From positions 1-64,000 of the forward strand of contig JAZKJV010002314.1 of NCBI GenBank assembly GCA_037367405.1: a DNA stretch of 64,000 nt, given 5' to 3'. The translations under genes and the position numbers were made by a program. Every line of letters begins with the position of its first letter. The first letter of the stretch is position 1. Origin of the DNA: Ottelia alismoides (Eukaryota; Streptophyta; Magnoliopsida; Alismatales; Hydrocharitaceae). Shown here piece after piece: positions 19,079-31,484 of this stretch. The notes beneath the pieces were generated by a model. That model was not told the DNA's origin, searched no databases, and saw only the letters and a list, made by a program, of their open reading frames with translations.

Positions 19079-22000
19079 TGATGAATTCATGATTCACATC
19101 CTTTATTCTTCTATTTAGAAAAAAATCCCTATGTAAAGTAATTGTAAATATATATTAAATTCAATAAATTAGAATTATGCCTTCTTTTGCTAATATTGTA
19201 TATTTAACATTCTTTTTTATCAAAAATAAAAGAATAAAGAAGAAAAGAAAAGGAATAAAATAAAATAACGATGTATTCATGCAATAAATGCAAACTAACC
19301 CGAACCCCTAGAGAAGGTCAAATATTGAACCGATTGACAAGAAATAAGGTAGGGAGAGATAGGGTCTTATTTATTCTGTATATATTCATCACTATTCGTC
19401 ATGTGTATATCATTCACTTATTTTATTTATTAATAAAAAGATATCATAAATAATTTATTCCCCTAATAAAATATGAAAAATAAAAAAGAGTTTTAAATAA
19501 TAAAAATTTGCAAATTGTGTACAATGTACCATACCTATACCTTTATTTATTTATTTTGTGAATAAATTAGATATATTATTTTTAATAATTGTAGTATTCC
19601 TCATAATTGAATAAAACTAAAATAAAATTCATAAAATAAAATAAAATAAAAACAATTCTTCATTATATACTAGCACTAATAGTGTATATATTTTATATAA
19701 ACTCATTTTTTATTAGTCAATCGGGGTTTGTTGACTCAGGTCAACCCTCCCTCTCCCAAGTCAGACTCGGTCTGAGCTTCGCCGGACCTCATTTCTCCCA
19801 GTTCTCTAGCCCGAGTCTGAGCTTAGTTTTCTTCATTTCCTATGCTCGATTGATACCCTATAATCTACGACCTCTGTGAATTCCTAGGTTGTGCCGGATC
19901 TCCCTCGGATTGCATGGTTCTTCCCGATCATTCTATACGGTTGAGGTTCCCTATAAGATCTCTCATCCGCCTCCTTCGTGCCATAGATCGTTCCCCGCGC
20001 CTCCTTTCTTCCACTAGCACCTGTAGGATAGTGACAACATCCTGCTAGGTCCTCTCGAAGCTTGGATTGGTGCCGAGTTGATCGCATCTCAATCGTGGCC
20101 GGAGCGCTCCATCGTGACCAGCCTCTTCTGTCTTCCGCAACAGAATCGAGGCCACAAACCCACCATTCACCTCGCCATCCTTCGCACACCCATCTCGAAT
20201 CATCAGGTAGCTTTCATCTTCTTCATTTTCTCCATTTCATCTCAATTTTGTCATCATCACCAACTATCACTTAGCTGCTCCGACAAGCGGCCTAGAGCCC
20301 CATCTTCCATATTCATCCCTTCAGATCGACTCCCCCACTCACCGTCCACCTTCTTATGCACTTTGATCAACCTGAATCTTGCTAATCAGAGTTAGATTAA
20401 TACTAGGCTTCCTCTTCCACGTACGCCAGAAGCCAAGATCATCTCCCACTGCTTCTTTTGGTTTTTCTGCTCAATAACCCGATCCAGAGAGTCATCTCCG
20501 AGCTGCAAATCCCCTTGCAGGTGTTGGTGTGCATGAGAAGTCCAAATCAGGCACCGGTAGAGGTGGCAGAGCTGCTCTAATTGAGCCACCTTCTAGATCT
20601 TCTTCGACCTGTCCAGTAAGTCATCGGTGCATTCCATTTGATGCAGACACTCTTCAGGAGGGTGCTGGACCTCTCAACCAGCTAATCCGAGCTATGCAGC
20701 ATGAGATATCCACGATTGAAACTCGGCAACCGCAACCTTTATCATGTTCTTCCAGTATCATCACCAGTCGTCCGATGAGGAGCCAGTGCCCCAGATTTGA
20801 TGTGAGCTGCCCACTCACGCCCAAATCTCAGCATTCAGATCAGACCTAGGACAGATCCACGCCACACGTCAGCGTTTGCTTTCTAGACCATTGGATCTGT
20901 ATAGCTAGATCTAAGCTGCACGTCCCCGACATTCCCCTAGACCGTTAGATCCTTTCCCAGATCATCAGAATCGTATTCCTGAGTCGCGCTCCAGACCATC
21001 AGATCTTTTCAGAGCCATGTGTCGCACGTACCTACAATGGGTATATTTCCCTTTTACTCCTGTCTTTTATGTTAATTCATTTCAGTATAATAAATGTGAC
21101 AATTAATTAAGAACATTTTCAGTTAGGACCTCGTGTTTTATTTATTTGCATATTAGTCCAATCGAGCCACACTCATGAGCGCGTTCACATGTTTTGTGGG
21201 ATATTTGCAGAATCGATCCTATGCTTTCATTTATTTCCCGAATCAGAAAAGTTTTGAAGTATTAGCATTTATACCCTTATGTTCTGTGGATCATGTGCAA
21301 CACATGATTTATCTAGATTAGTTGCACTAGAGCCCTTAGATTTCTATTGCTTATTATTATTTGGCCTAAGACTTAAAATAATTGCATTTAGGTCCTCATT
21401 TTCTAGCATTTTAGTTTATCTCTCTTTTTGTAATAAATAGCAAATTTCATCCAAAAATCACATAAAAATTAGGATAAGAACATGCTAGCATTTTCTTTAA
21501 ACAGTAACTTTCGTGTGTTATTTTTTATTTATTATTATTAAAAATTCAAAAAACAAGATAAAAAGTCCTTGGTTGCCTTAAAAATCCTAAAAATTCGAAA
21601 AATATCTTTAAAAATGTAAAAATTAGAGTAGCTTTGTTTTCAGTTGTTTGATTTTCTATCCAATTTTTATTTCGATATCTTTTGTAAAATCCTAAAAATT
21701 TACAAAACCCTAAAAAGACCATAAAATAATATAAAATTATTGAAAAATCTAAAAATTGTATTTCTGGCCTCTCTTTGTAGATATTTAAATATAGTTTTCA
21801 TAAATTTTGTTTCCAAAATTTTTGAATATATTTGATATTTTTTATTTAAAAATACTCATGGTTGTGTACTGTTTGTGTTTTTCTTAGTTTTTTATTTTTA
21901 TAAAATCCATAAAAATTTCAAAAATCACAAAAAATTAACAATTGTATAAAATATATAATATAAAAAATTATTTTTGCTTGATTTTTTTGAGTATTTTTAT

Positions 22001-22312
22001 CCTATTTCAAAAATACAAAGAGAGAGAGAATGTGTGTGTGTGTCTTTTATTCATTGTCTTTGCTTCGTTATATTTGAAAATAAAAAAATGTAGAATTAAA
22101 ACCCACTAAAAATCATAAAATAAAAACAAAAAAATAAAAAACTTTTGAATCTCTTGATTTGACTACCTAGGTTTAATTGTGCTCCTTGTGTTCGACCCTG
22201 GACGCTATACCAAACTAATAAAAGTAGCTTAGACCATTCACTTGATTTGTGTGATTTATTTTATGGTTGGATCATTTTCTCGATTTCAACTCGATTAGTT
22301 TGGGTGATAATG
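19079..22312 (+). repeat. 3' LTR of element C
   Basis: It starts TGATGAATTC next to the polypurine tract. It has an A/T-rich first part, a moderately GC-rich central part (about 19720-21010) with a predicted intron, and an A/T-rich 3' part. The right end is not sharp: homology to reversed element H starts near 22330, and I place the end at about 22312. GATC-containing words such as CAGATC and TTAGATCC recur around 20880-21010. A short GA and TG microsatellite lies at about 22017-22043. No gene is supported in this 3.2 kb. Confidence 0.7.
20207..20520 (+). other. Predicted intron in LTR of element C
   Basis: Donor ATCAG|GTAGCT at 20206/20207 and acceptor CCCCTTGCAG|GT at 20520/20521 enclose 314 bp with a pyrimidine-rich 5' half. 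Size and placement match the predicted introns of elements A and B. Confidence 0.45.
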
Positions 22313-22329
22313 ACTCCTTAATTAATTCC

Positions 22330-22680
22330 TTAACCCGAGTTGGTTGGTCCGAACATCAAGCACATAGGTCATCTCATACCCATCTACTCACAAAGCATGC
22401 TCTTTAAAATGTTGAAATAACTGTCTCGTGTGTGAGAGTGTCAACTCTTCCTAATTGAAATGTTGAATTACCAAGCAACCTACTCCTCTAGAAATTCACC
22501 CTATGGGGTATCAAGTATTTCATTCTAGGTTCAAATGCTACTAGTCCAAAAAGTAAGGGGGAGTTGAGCATAGCTAGCTAGTGTAGGTAAGTCTCCTATT
22601 TGAAGCTTGACTAGTGTAGCCAAGTCTTCTCTTTGCAGGCATTGGACCATTGTGGTATGAAATTTGACTTTGGGTTTTGC
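22330..22680 (-). other. Conserved 3' block of element H
   Basis: Two copies of CTAGTGTAG (about 22576-22585 and 22611-22621) and a stretch starting GCAACCTACTCCTC align with the reversed block of element E at 39940-40080. Similarity is lower than among A, C, D and E, in line with H being oldest. 22681-23552 is A/T-rich with no recognised feature. Confidence 0.55.
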
Positions 22681-23552
22681 ACTGCTTATTTTGGAAACTT
22701 TTCATTCTTTCTATTTTTCTAAAATTTTTCTTGGTAGATTATTGTAGTAATTTTGTGCAAAAGTAAATAACCATATGAAATGGTTTCATTGGTCACCACC
22801 TCGATTGAACGGCTAGTACTAGCAGACTCTTCCTCATCCAAAACTTTATTTCAACACGTTACTCCAGTCTTTACATTTCTACATTACTAGAGAATAAGTT
22901 GGAGTAAGTGACTGGTTCCATCAGTCCCTAAAATGGTTCACGAACCACTCTTAACGAACAACCTAGTCCCATCCCAACTCAGGTTGCAAAGTCTTTCAAC
23001 ATCCCATTTGAGTTGAGAGAAGTGTGCGGTGCTCAAGTCCAGACAATTCACTATTCAAGAGTCATACATAGGATATGAGACAATCTAGTTAGACACTAAG
23101 AGTCGATATCTAAATCATGTAATTAAATCCAAGACCTGAAGTTTCTAAAATCCTACTTCTCTTTGAAGTTCCTCTAACTTTAAGTGTATTAAAGGCAAAG
23201 GTTAAGACCCACTCTCGATTTCTGCACACAACTGGATTCATAACCCAATTACTTTCATGAATGCAAATGCATGATATGCAGAATGAAATGCATGTGGATG
23301 ATATGCAAATTTATTCTATTATTTTTTGTTTTTTATTTTTGGAAAAGTTTTTTTAATTTTTTACAGAGATTTTATTTTGGAAAAAGTCTTTTTATTGTTT
23401 TAAAAAATGTTGTTATACTTCCTAATTATACTAATATATTAAAAAAAATGTTTTCTATACCCCCTTGTTTTGACAAAAAGTTTCAAAACATGTATTATGT
23501 ACATATATACAACAAGTTTACATATTTTTTTACATATATATATATATATATA

Positions 23553-23931
23553 GGGAAAAGGGATGCTACGCTGTCGGATGTAGCCAAGTAGATGCATCTA
23601 GCCCTTTTTTCATTGATTTTTGGTTTTTTAAGAAAACCTAGGAGGATTTACTTAGTTTATTGAGTGGAATATGTGGTTCAAATTTCATGCAAAACAAACA
23701 TTCCTACCATGTCCATCTAGAAGGGGTCAATTTCAACAATTGTAAGACCATTAAATTTGATAGTCTTGATGGCTATGATAGAAGCGTCAAATTAAGTTGA
23801 ACTTTGCATGAGACCATGGTGAGATATGGTGATCTAAATCCCCCTAGGATTCATTTCAAAAAAATCAAAAACCAATGGAAAAATGGTTGGATGGAGCTAG
23901 TTGGCTACACCCGTTGGTGTAGCTTCCCCAG
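23553..23931. mobile_element. MITE with long imperfect terminal inverted repeats, in a TA repeat
   Basis: About 379 bp. The left end (GGGATGCTAC, TGTAGCCAAGTAG, CATTGATTTTTGG, CCTAGGAGGATTTA) is matched in reverse at the right end over roughly 100 bp. It is flanked on both sides by TATATA tracts, so the duplication cannot be defined exactly. There is no coding capacity. The superfamily is unknown; a TA target could suit Tc1/mariner, but the termini do not prove it. Confidence 0.6.
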
Positions 23932-24055
23932 ACTCATATATATATAACACAAAATATACAAATTCATAACAAATATACACATACCCCATTATTTATTTAC
24001 AACCTAGTCAAAGTATGAGTTATAGGTAAAGTATATATGTAATATGTATATATAC

Positions 24056-24300
24056 AAACCCCCATGCTTATCTTGTGCTATGTACTTGTTACACAGAGTA
24101 AAATAAAGACATAGCTCGTACTAAGTATAAGTGAGGAAAAAAGAGAAGTATAATGTCCCCTATACTTAGGCTTTTGAGTGCCTAAGTACAGAAGAAGAAC
24201 AAAAATGAGGTGGTTGAGGATATGGAAAAAGAATAGAAGTGGATATATACACAACGGGAATCGACCCCCTATACTCGGGCTCTAGTCAGCCTAAGTATGG
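24056..24300 (-). repeat. Stem-loop array of element H
   Basis: Three decayed inverted repeats at about 24056-24130, 24157-24191 and 24265-24300, read as C-rich run plus CTATACTTAGG and CCTAAGTA on the plus strand. On the minus strand each ends in GGGG, as in the arrays of elements A, C and E. Confidence 0.7.
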
Positions 24301-24502
24301 AAAAGTACTCGCAAGTAGGAGACCAACGGGTGAAATGATATAAAGAAGATGGAGTCGATGAATCTTCACATGCTATAGAATCTTCTAGATGCAGAGTCTA
24401 TGATGTAGATGGCCAAGAAAGCTCAAGGTGTCATGAAGGTTGTCAAGGGGTAGCACTTGAATCTCCTCCTCACATGAAGACTATCTCCTCAATATGGACT
24501 AA

Positions 24503-24706
24503 CTACTCATTTGATTCCATATAATTTTTAAGAAATTGTCCATTCACCAAGTAAGATGGTGTACCATCTTTGAGTTCTGATATTTCAACACTACTATTAC
24601 TGTGCACCTCACGAAATACAAAGGGGCATTCCCCTTTTGGCTTTAATTTCCTTGTACAAGGACACTCTTGTATTCCTCCTAAGGAATAAATCTCCTCCAA
24701 AGACAA
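24503..24706 (-). pseudogene. Integrase C-terminal remnant of element H
   Basis: The 67-residue frame ends in YLVNGQFLKNYM, matching the VNG-LLKPYL end of the Athila pol polyprotein as seen in element E (about 42400). Upstream on the minus strand, at 24707-24900, comes the RNase H-integrase linker equivalent to E 43600, so the integrase zinc finger and DDE core have been deleted. Confidence 0.65.
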
Positions 24707-24959
24707 TCCAGTCCATCAAAGAAAATGAATGAACCCTCTCAATGATAGTTCCATGAATCCGACTTAAGCCGGTCAATACTGTTCTCGGGCCAACCCTAGA
24801 GAACTTGTTTGGATATAAGGTAGTTCACCATGTTGACATACTATGGGATTAAATCAACTGCAAGTATCAATTTGTTTGGGAAGGTCTCTTTGATAGGCTC
24901 GATCTCAGGAGTACTCTATGGTTGCTCAATCTGAGATAACTAATCAGTCACCACATTAT

Positions 24960-26225
24960 CTATTCTAGGTTTAACTTTGATATGCAAGTCAAACTCTTGG
25001 ATAAGTAGAATCCACCTAGAAGATGCTCATTCCGATCCTTTGTTTCCATGAGATACTTGATGGTTGAGTGGTCTATGAATACAATCACCTCGGATCAAAG
25101 AAGATGTGATGTGAATTTATCTGAGGAAAATACTATTGCGTACATTTCCTTCTCAGAGTAACTGTGTAATTCCGTTGTGATGCATCTAATACCTTGCTTG
25201 CATAGTGCACGATAAATGGCTTTCCTTCTCTCCCCTATCGTAGCGTGATCCCTACTGTAAAATATGAAGTGTTTGTAATGATCTTGAAGGGGAAAGACTA
25301 ATCAGAAACCAGTAGGATGGGAGCATCCATGATCTTTCTTTTCAATGGCTCAAAAGACTCAAGACACCTATGACCGACAATGAACTCTGTGTCTTTGCTT
25401 AGGAGGTCAATTAGCAATCGGGCAATCTTTGAAAAAAGACTCAATGAATTTGCGATAAACCACCCCAAGAATGATCGTAATTGCCTGATGTTGGTTGGTG
25501 GTTTGAGTCTCATTATCGCATCCACCTTGGTAGGGTCAAAATAAATTCCCCTCTTGGAGATGACATTCCCCAACACAATGCCCTATGTCACGATGAAGTG
25601 ACTCTTTTCCTAGGAGAGCACTAGATCGACCTCCCTACACTTAGTGAGGACTCTGTCTAGGTGGGAAATACAAGCATCAAATGAATCACGGTGAATCAAA
25701 AAGTCATCCATGAAATCTTCCATAAAATCACCAACCATCTCAGAAAATACAACCATCATGTACCTCTATAAAGTCCTAGGTGCATTTCATAGCCCAAAGG
25801 ACATGTGCCTAAAAGCATAAGTTCTGAAGGGACATGTGAACGTGGTTTTCTCCTAGTCCTCCAGAGTGATGGCTACCTAATTGTAGCTCGAGTTATCATC
25901 TAAGAAGCAAAAATAGTCGTTCCCTACCAACCTTTCCAAAATATGATCAACGAACGACAAAGGGAAGAGATCCTTTTTTATCTTTGCATCTCGATCTCCT
26001 CTCCCTCCTCATTGATGACAATCTGAATTCCTGACTTCTTCTGGAATACATGATAGGGTGCCACTCATTTAGAGTCATAGATGTGATAATGAAACTTGCT
26101 CCACATCATTTTTCGGTCCCTTTCTTCACCACTTCTCGTAAGTTCGAATTCAACCTAAGATGGCACTCGCAGAAGGGCTTAGCATCATCTTCGGTGTGAA
26201 CAAAGAGAGGGGCTTATCCCACGGA
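24960..26225 (-). pseudogene. Reverse transcriptase and RNase H remnant of element H
   Basis: The clearest open part, 25298-25576, encodes 92 residues (LGNVISKRGIYFDPTKVD, then RQLRSFLGW) that match the connection region of Ty3/gypsy reverse transcriptase in element E ([18 protein letters not shown]). Similarity to E continues in broken frames to about 26225, where the E sequence around its reverse transcriptase start aligns, and down to about 24960 through RNase H. Stops and frameshifts are frequent. No full catalytic domain survives. Confidence 0.75.
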
Positions 26226-26651
26226 GATTCGACATCGATTGAAACAGGCCCAAAATCTAGTCCTAATACAAACATGATAACTCAAACGGGAACTATTGTA
26301 AACGAGGAATTAAATAAAAAATTAAATTGAAAAATAAATGGGAATAAAAACTCTCTCCCAAAATAAAAGTCTTCTTCTCGCACCTCAATAACCAGCTCGC
26401 TCCTTAATTAGCCGACCCCCAATGGACATAAGCTGCTCGACCACTGAAATAGCTACTTCAATCCACCATGCCCTCTCACAAAAAAAGAGTTTCATGTTGG
26501 AGAGAGTTAACGAAATACATATAAAAGCAAATAAGAAAATAGCTGGAAAAAATATGCATAAAAATGAGAGAAATAATTCAAAGAAAATTTAGAATTAGAC
26601 TATCCGATGGATGTGAAATCCTAACACTAAGTTTTCTAAATTAAGCCCTTT

Positions 26652-26668
26652 CCCCTACAATGACACCA
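26652..26668 (-). other. Decayed tRNA-Asp primer site of element H
   Basis: On the minus strand TGGTGTCATTGTAGGGG, differing from the perfect site in element A at five of 17 positions, all C-to-T or G-to-A changes. It lies 2 nt from an LTR end reading GGTTCATCA. Confidence 0.7.
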
Positions 26669-28181
26669 TTTGATGAACCTAAATTATCCTCTTTAAATGT
26701 GTCAGTGTTATACTTGGACAATTCACAGATCAGTTAAAACAACCACACAAGCTCAAAAATCAACCAATTAAGTGAATGTGTGGTGTATGTATTTTTAACC
26801 AGGGCAAGTCTCAAGGTCGACTCAAGGAAGAAAAGCAATTGGCCCATGATCTAATTTATTAATCGAATACTAGGTTTTTAGAGGGAGAATATTTTGGTAT
26901 TTTTATGCAAAGAAATGCAAGAATGTAATGCTAAATGAACTAGGTTCTTAGGTAAAACAAGCAACTTAGCCAAATTAGTTTTGATGTGAAAATGATCCAA
27001 ATGAGACACAACGTATTTTTCTTATGAATCTAATTCAATGAGGACTCCAGAACACATTTATTTGTATTTTTCAGAGTTAAGATGCATGCATGAAAAATAA
27101 ATGACATATTTGGGTTTTATACAATTTATCAAACAAATAGAGTACAAAATTAATGAAACTTGGATAGGAATTATAACATGATAAAATCTTATCATCAAAA
27201 TATGATATAATAGTATGCAGTCAAGATACCAGCATTCTCCCCTTTCTTGATGATGACAAATAAACAAAACTTCGAGATTAAACATATCCACTTCCTCTCC
27301 CCTTTTTGACATATCAAAATGATTTCATGTTAACAATTTTTTTAAAACATTTTCTCCCACTTTCAAAATTACAAAATACTTCATCCATTTTATTTTGAAA
27401 TATATTTCTCTCCCTTAATAAATTTTCTCTTTGAAAAATATTTTCAATGTGGAAAAACAATTCTCCCCTTTTTATGTATCATATAATACATAAGTAATAA
27501 TAATGATCATAAGTTGAAATATTGTACCATATGACCAATGAGGGTAGCCATGGTATGGCAACAACGGTGACATCCATCCGTTGAGGTTGTGTCAAGATCC
27601 ATGGGGATCTCTTCTCTTTCTTGCACGTAGTTTCTCCATATTTGAGATTTACTTTTTGTCGCCTGATGCTTTCTTGTATACTGCCACGCATGATTTGAAG
27701 TTCTCATGTAACTTTTTCTCGATGACTCTTCTCTCGTTGATCTCCATCCATCTGCAAATTTTTTGGCATCTTTTTTCTTTGTATGAGATATGGTTATCTT
27801 TGTAATTCTCAACCTCACTTTTAGACATCCATACCCTTCTTTATATTGTAATAAAAAAAACTAAATGCATGATAATGTTGGTGGATTTATATCCTATTCC
27901 AAATTTAATGGAGTTTTGTGTGAGAATGACTAGCAGTTTATCTAAGTTTTCTTTTTCATTAGTGAATTTGGTAAGATCATCCGTTAAATTTTTTATTGTC
28001 ATTTTCTAACAAACTAGTTTGATCATTAAAGAACTAATTTCTTTCTGGTGGGATTATGTTTCTTCTTTACTCGATTTCCTTAAAACTTTATTTTTTACTA
28101 ATGAATTTTTCTACAATGTCATGAAAATTCTTCAAAAGCAGTAAATAATTCATCACAAAATAAGTTTACCGCATTGTCGTC

Positions 28182-28731
28182 TCATTTGTCTTCCTCCTCA
28201 CTAGAATTATGATTGATCATAAATCCAACATGGGCTTCATCATCGCATGTATCGGAGTTCTTTAGAAATATTTTGAGAGACTTTTCCTTTGTACAAATAT
28301 CTCTTTTTGTTGGCTTAAAAGTGGACATTTCCATCTGATGTACCCTTTTCATTGTAAAGGTAAGAATAAATATTTTTACAACCTTCCTTTTTCTCTTCAA
28401 TTTACGTCACATGTTCAAATAGTTCATGAAATTGCAAGTGTTGAAAGCAATTTTTTCCCTCTTTATCTTCACTGGAGGTTGAAGTTGCTAGATCATTTGA
28501 TTATGCACCAACTTCCACTTTTTGTTTCTTCTCAACTTCGTAGGTAATGATCTTTCTCTTCACCTCATTCAAAGGAAGTGTATCCATATCATTTGCTTCT
28601 TTAATCACTGTGGTTGTGGTCCTCCACTTGAAAGTAAGCGATCTAAGGAGCTTCTTGACAAGTAATGTTTCCTTTATCTCCACATCCAAAATTTGGAGTG
28701 CATTAATAACTTTTGTTAAACGAGTATACAT
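28182..28731 (-). pseudogene. Copia Gag remnant (UBN2-type) of element G
   Basis: The 76-residue frame 28501-28731 (YTRLTKVINALQILDVEI, then KKLLRSL, WRTTTTVIKEA, LPLNEV) is the C-terminal half of the plant copia Gag fold (UBN2 family): the conserved F/L-T-K-I-N-x-L, L-R-S-L and I-x-E-A positions are present. A further basic and serine/glutamate-rich frame at 28182-28400 fits the region around the missing zinc knuckle. Frameshifts separate the two parts. Confidence 0.75.
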
Positions 28732-29162
28732 CTCACTGATACTTACTCATTCTTTCATCCTAAAAAGTTCATATCTTTATTACAATAGATTGATTCTATT
28801 TTATTTAAACTTTGACGTACCTTCATATGTCACGACGAGTCGGTACCAGATTTTGTAGGTGGATTTGCATGCAGATACTCTATGAAATGTTTTTTCTCAA
28901 TCCGCAGAACAAACTCTTCATCATCTTGGAGTTGTTTGTTGCAATATTATTCTCCTTGTTGGTTCCTTTGGTACTTTGGTATTTACTTTCAATGACATCC
29001 CATATATTATATCTCGTGCTTTTTAAATAAATCTTCATGCAAATCTTCCACTAAGAGAAGTTAGTTCCATAAAGCAATGGAGCTCTTACCATGGATTGTC
29101 CTTCGTTTGTGTTGGTGATGGAGGCCATAACATGGATTTCAATTAATCTTCTACATGAACCA

Positions 29163-29175
29163 GGCTCTGATACCA
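29163..29175 (-). other. Primer site of copia element G
   Basis: TGGTATCAGAGCC on the minus strand, complementary to plant initiator tRNA-Met, the usual primer of Ty1/copia elements. The LTR end lies about 2 nt to the right. Confidence 0.8.
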
Positions 29176-29850
29176 AATGTGAGTTATTTTGGATCACTAA
29201 ACAAAATATTATGGCCAATAAAAAGATGTAGCAGATAATAAAAATCATATATAAGACATGCAAGCCACAAAATAAAAAAACAACCACAATAGATAAATAT
29301 TTTAACGTTGAAATTGATTTAGCGACAAATCGATGGTTTGAAGAAAGAAATCACAAAGGTAAAATACTCATTGCAACCTCAAAATGTCATATTAAAGCAT
29401 TAAAATACTAACTTATCACAACGGCAAGTCACGTCGAACCTCATGGACACAAAAAACAATGCAACAAATCAAGAGTTGTCAACTTACATTAAGTGTTGAA
29501 AAGGGGTAAACATGCAAGTGATCATAAATATAAAGATGCATGAAATGAGCATACTCTAACTTTTTTAGAATTTTCTGGGACTATTATATTTTTTATGGAT
29601 TTTTAAAGCAAACAGAGAGATATTTAGTAATTAATTTCTAATAAATCAATAATATCAAATCATGCCAATCCAAAATTATCATAGATGTACCTTTTAATGA
29701 TGAATCTAGAGGCACTTGAATCTTGGCACAAATCTATATGTGGATCAAATTAAAATCACAACAAAAATCAGCTCGGATTTTGGGTGGAGGGTTCTAGAAC
29801 CTCCGTCTATTCAACCCGGCACATGGCCCAAAGCCCAAAGTTTGGCAAGG

Positions 29851-30344
29851 TCTACTATCAATGTGTGAAGATGAGGGATGGGGGAGTGACTGATTCTTGC
29901 ACTAGTTGATTACTCATGTTCCAACAGTCAATATACATTGTTCATGCAATTCTTGGATTTCCAACCTACTAATCAAATTGATTAGTCGATTTATTGACCT
30001 TTTAGTTGACTTACAAAAAGTGTCAATTGTCTACTTTTTGGTGGGGGTATTCTTTTTTTAATAGAAACTACTATTTTGGTCAACCCTCACATGTCTTCAA
30101 GTTTTATCATTTATTATCCACCCAAACAATTATTTTAGGCCTCTATATAAAGAAACCTAGACGAACTCATTCTCGATACTCTTCCATCACTTTTTAACAA
30201 TTTTATTCTCTTGAAAAAAGAAAATATCTAATTGTGATTAAATCCATTACTTCACAGAAGAAGGTCTTGCTTATTGTGCTTAATCGCATCCACTTTTGGC
30301 AATATTGATCCTATAACATGTGTTATTTACCTTATACTGCATTT
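29851..30344 (+). other. Unassigned promoter-like fragment
   Basis: About 490 bp between the H LTR remnant and copia element I. It has several TTGACT/AGTTGA words, then TATATAAA at 30144-30151 followed by a pyrimidine-rich leader-like stretch. This resembles the U3-R part of a plus-strand LTR or a fragment of a gene promoter. Its source is not identified. Confidence 0.35.
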
Positions 30345-30600
30345 ACTAGAAAAATAATCAAACAAGATGATAGAGAACGATGGATTTATGTGGAAACCCT
30401 ATGAAGAGAAAAAAATCATGAGGGAACAACCAACCCTAATATCCTCTCAAGAGAGATTATAACACCCACTTTGATATTCATCATTTTTAATTGAATGGGT
30501 GGATGAGTACGTATATAAGAGAGATGATAAACGATCCCTGATAAAGATCCGTTTACCCAATAAAGTACATCACCATTAAAACATTGTGTACATATCAAAA

Positions 30601-31330
30601 ATGCCTATCTTGTCTACAATTAACTCAAATTGCATCCTAGGCAACCCCTTAGTGAATAGATCTGCAACTTGATCTGCAGATTCATGTAAGGAAGTCATAA
30701 TTCCCCTGCATCGATTTTCTCACGAATAAAGTGATTATCGGTCTCCATATGCTTTGTTCGATCATGCATAATAGGATTATTGGCAAGATTAATCATTGCT
30801 TTGTTATCATAAACACCTTTCTTGTTGTACAAACATTAGTACCTGACACTTCCAAGAAAACTTGTAACCACATGATTTCAGTAACTTTCTTTACGAGAGC
30901 ACGATACTCAGCTTCGACACTTGATCTAAACACAACATGTTGTTTCTTGCTTATCCAAATAACCAAGTTTCGACAAAGATACATTGCATAACCTTGAGTA
31001 GATCTTCTATAATCAACAGAAACTGCCCAATCAACAACATATAGCCTTCAATTGTCATATTCTGATTCTCCTTGAACACGAGGTCCTTACCATGTGATTT
31101 TTTTAGACAACATGATATCTTGTTCACAACATTCATGTGCATGGTAGTAGGAGCATGCATAAACTAGCTAACCACATTCACAACATAAGTGATATCATGT
31201 TGAGTAAGGGTAAGATAATTTAATTTCCCGATTAATCTCTAGCATATTCCTTTTCCTACCTCATTGAGGAGATCATCCTATTTCTTACTTAATTTACGAT
31301 TTGTCTCCACATAGGTAGTGACCGATTTGC
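30601..31330 (-). pseudogene. Copia reverse transcriptase end and RNase H remnant of element I
   Basis: Broken frames give the classic copia order on the minus strand: GKLNYLT and QHDITYVV (31180-31240), FMHAPTTMHMNVVN (about 31140), then SSVEAEYRALVKKVTEIMWL in the intact frame 30793-30984. After that come NNPIMHDRTKHME-like residues (about 30740). The SSxEAEYRA motif is the RNase H signature of plant copia elements. Several stops and at least two frameshifts make it non-functional. Confidence 0.85.
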
Positions 31331-31484
31331 ACCCTGACATGCATGTGTAACAATCCAAGAGTATATTTACACTAATTCAAATACATACATTCTCGAGAGT
31401 GAGCTATTCAATACCAAGAAAACCACTAGTTACAAGCATTTTTCTTGTCAATCACCGGAGGTTGAATATCAAAGATTACAACAT

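Larger units (their letters stand above)
22313..26670 (-). mobile_element. Element H: decayed Athila-like internal region
   Basis: Read on the minus strand, from right to left: primer site (26652-26668), a short leader (26226-26651, nothing recognised), reverse transcriptase and RNase H remnants (about 24960-26225), an integrase C-terminal remnant (24503-24706), a stem-loop array (24056-24300), a MITE (23553-23931) and the conserved 3' block (about 22330-22680). Gag, protease and the integrase core are missing. The left end is cut by the LTR of element C near 22312, so H is the older host of C. Confidence 0.75.
27060..29526 (-). mobile_element. Element G: truncated Ty1/copia element
   Basis: On the minus strand it has an LTR (29178 to about 29526), a primer site TGGTATCAGAGCC (29163-29175) matching initiator tRNA-Met, and a Gag remnant (28182-28731). 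After that comes A/T-rich sequence with pyrimidine-rich words at 27230-27480 but no pol domain that I recognise. The 103-residue minus frame at 27507-27818 has Gag-like basic composition but no clear domain. The element is inserted in the H LTR; its duplication is not resolved. Confidence 0.6.
26671..29850 (-). repeat. 5' LTR remnant of element H, interrupted by copia element G
   Basis: From 26671 the sequence, reversed, resembles the 3' part of solo LTR B. For example GGTCGACTCAAGGA at 26814-26827 matches GGTTGACTCAAGGA in B. LTR-like sequence stops near 27060-27220 and resumes at about 29527 (AGAATTTTCTGGGAC, TTAATTTCTAATAAATC), again matching reversed B at 17960-18080. It fades by about 29850. 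Its outer end cannot be placed. Confidence 0.55.
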
